From the NCBI GenBank assembly GCA_013298625.1, contig JAAFIF010000004.1, forward strand, positions 1-64,000: 64,000 nt of DNA, read 5' to 3'. The notes beneath the pieces were generated by a model. It had not been told where the DNA came from, did not search any database, and saw nothing but the letters and a program-made list of their open reading frames with translations. Within the stretch, counting starts at the first letter, position 1. Each line of letters opens with the position of its first letter. Position numbers and translations under genes: made by a program. Shown here piece by piece: positions 62,778 to 64,000 of the stretch. Source of the DNA: Myxococcales bacterium (lineage in GTDB: Bacteria; Myxococcota_A; Polyangia; Polyangiales; Ga0077539).

Positions 62778-64000
62778 TCACTGCGCTCGAGGCCCCGTCG
62801 CAAACGCCCCGACGAGCGGCTGCGCGAAGGGCGGCCGCGTCGCGATCAGCTCGCTGATCACAGGGACCGCGTTGCATTGAAACAGCGGCCGCCGCGGGAT
62901 CGCAGCCAGCGACGAGATCACCGCGCGCTGCACGGCGAGCGCGCTCCAACCGGCCGCCCTCGCGCAGACCGCGCGCTCGTTGAACGCCGCGGTGTCGAGC
63001 AGCGCGTGCGCGCCGCGAACCCGATCGTCGTCGAGCTCGAAGCCGAAGTCTTGCCGCAGCGATCGGCAGCGGTCCGAGAACGCGCGCTGCGTGACAGCGT
63101 CGTCCGCGGTGAAGCGCCCGTCTGGCAAGCTGTGAATCAGCACAGGAAACACAGGAAATCTGCTGCTGTTCACCGCCGCTGGGTCGCAGCTGGTGCGGGG
63201 GTAGTGGTCGTCGTTCCACAGGTCGAGGCGGCCGTCGTGGTCGACGTCTTCAGCCCGCGTCGCATAGAGCCCCGACGGCGCGCTGAGCGGCGCAAACGCG
63301 ACGATCGCCGCCCCGCGCGCAGAGCTCACCCGCAGCCGCTCGTCGTTGATCCCGTCGCCGTCTCCGCACCAGCGCTCGCGCACTCGATACACCAGCTCGC
63401 CTCGACCGTCGCCGTCGTAGTCGGTCGCCCCGAACACCTCGACCTCGTGCGTGTCGCACTCGCTCGAGTCGAAGTCCCGCTTCAACAGCACCGCCGCGCG
63501 CGAGCCGTCTTCTCCCACCCATCGCAGGGCGAGCTCGAAGCGCACCTTCGATCCCTCTTCTTCGGGCGCGCCGCGCGTCGCTTCGAGCGCCCAAGCGCCG
63601 CCTGCCGCTGGATAACAACGCGCGAGGCTGCGATGCAGAAGCTCCATGCGCTGCCCCCGCCACGGCTCTTCGTCCCGCAGCAGCGCTGGGTAGTGAGGCT
63701 CGATTCGCGCCCGCGCCCGCTGCTCGATCGCGGCGCACGCCGCGCGCACCGCCGCCGACGAGCGCGCCAACCGCACAGACAACGGAGGCGTCGGCGCGGT
63801 CTCTTGTTCGACGGCGCTCCACGGAGCATCCCACTCGGCGCCGTCCTGCCGACCCACGCCGCGCGCCGCGACGCGCGCCGACGTCACGCGCTCCGTCGCG
63901 CTCGAAAGCGAGAGCAGCGCTCCGCTGCGCGCCAATCGTTCGAGCCGAAGCACCTCGCCACGCTCGAGCGCGACCGCCACGCGACGCCCCGCCGGAACAT
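62778..64000 (-). CDS. Paralogue 2 of the calcium-loop protein, 5' end outside window
   Basis: At least 407 residues read from the window end, with the start beyond it. It aligns with the C-terminal part of its neighbour: DYDGDGRGELVY, EDVDHDGRLDLWNDDHYPRT, AFNERAVCARAAGW and PPFAQPLVGAF. Tandem duplication is likely. The N-terminus, and so whether it is a lipoprotein, cannot be seen. Confidence 0.6.
   Translation of the reverse strand, partial: VPAGRRVAVALERGEVLRLERLARSGALLSLSSATERVTSARVAARGVGRQDGAEWDAPWSAVEQETAPTPPLSVRLARSSAAVRAACAAIEQRARARIEPHYPALLRDEEPWRGQRMELLHRSLARCYPAAGGAWALEATRGAPEEEGSKVRFELALRWVGEDGSRAAVLLKRDFDSSECDTHEVEVFGATDYDGDGRGELVYRVRERWCGDGDGINDERLRVSSARGAAIVAFAPLSAPSGLYATRAEDVDHDGRLDLWNDDHYPRTSCDPAAVNSSRFPVFPVLIHSLPDGRFTADDAVTQRAFSDRCRSLRQDFGFELDDDRVRGAHALLDTAAFNERAVCARAAGWSALAVQRAVISSLAAIPRRPLFQCNAVPVISELIATRPPFAQPLVGAFATGPRAQ

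Overview
High-GC bacterial chromosome segment, most likely from a myxobacterium (Myxococcota, perhaps Polyangiales). The grounds are a secreted subtilase ending in a MYXO-CTERM-like tail, many lipoproteins with Asp/Ala-rich stretches after the signal peptide, Ser/Thr kinase and FHA proteins, a large Tad pilus locus with FHA-containing parts, and a hybrid kinase next to an HD-GYP regulator. No rRNA, tRNA, CRISPR array, insertion sequence or phage block was seen. Genes are tightly packed, with many ATGA, GTGA and TGATG start/stop overlaps. No database search was run, so family names rest on motifs visible in the sequence.

Layout. 1-12 kb: degenerate minisatellite, TRAP-type binding protein, a TetR regulator divergent from a four-gene coupled operon (DUF3995, DUF6463-like, unknown, Nudix CoA diphosphatase), subtilase, soluble transhydrogenase, TrkA-type potassium channel, NahK-like sugar kinase and a secreted Cys-rich protein. 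12-34.5 kb: one long minus-strand block holding the Tad/Flp locus. It has two pilin-like genes, prepilin peptidase, TadE/TadG-like proteins, CpaB, CpaC, an FHA-CpaF ATPase, TadB, TadC, two membrane FHA proteins, a TPR protein, a second CpaF ATPase, then three lipoproteins, a peptidoglycan-binding-repeat protein and a small helical protein. No CpaE/TadZ was found. A sigma-54-like promoter lies upstream of the first gene.

34.5-41 kb: DoxX, phosphoglucomutase-type enzyme, panB-panC, M20 peptidase and a membrane protein. 41-49 kb is the most unusual part: an FHA protein with a degenerate NtrC-like ATPase core and an OmpR-type DNA-binding C-terminus, a small lipoprotein, a pentameric ligand-gated ion channel homologue, a membrane Ser/Thr kinase, an M60-like protein without its zinc motif, and a TPR/PEGA protein. 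TAAG half-sites repeated every 11 bp precede the regulator, the lipoprotein and the channel at similar distances from their start codons. This suggests a small regulon controlled by the FHA-winged-helix protein.

49-64 kb: formate-tetrahydrofolate ligase, a CAP-like lipoprotein, an HSL-type esterase and a PNPOx-like protein, a hybrid histidine kinase coupled to an REC-HD-GYP regulator, a TPR-like secreted protein coupled to a four-haem-motif cytochrome lipoprotein, and two tandem paralogous proteins, the second of which runs off the window.
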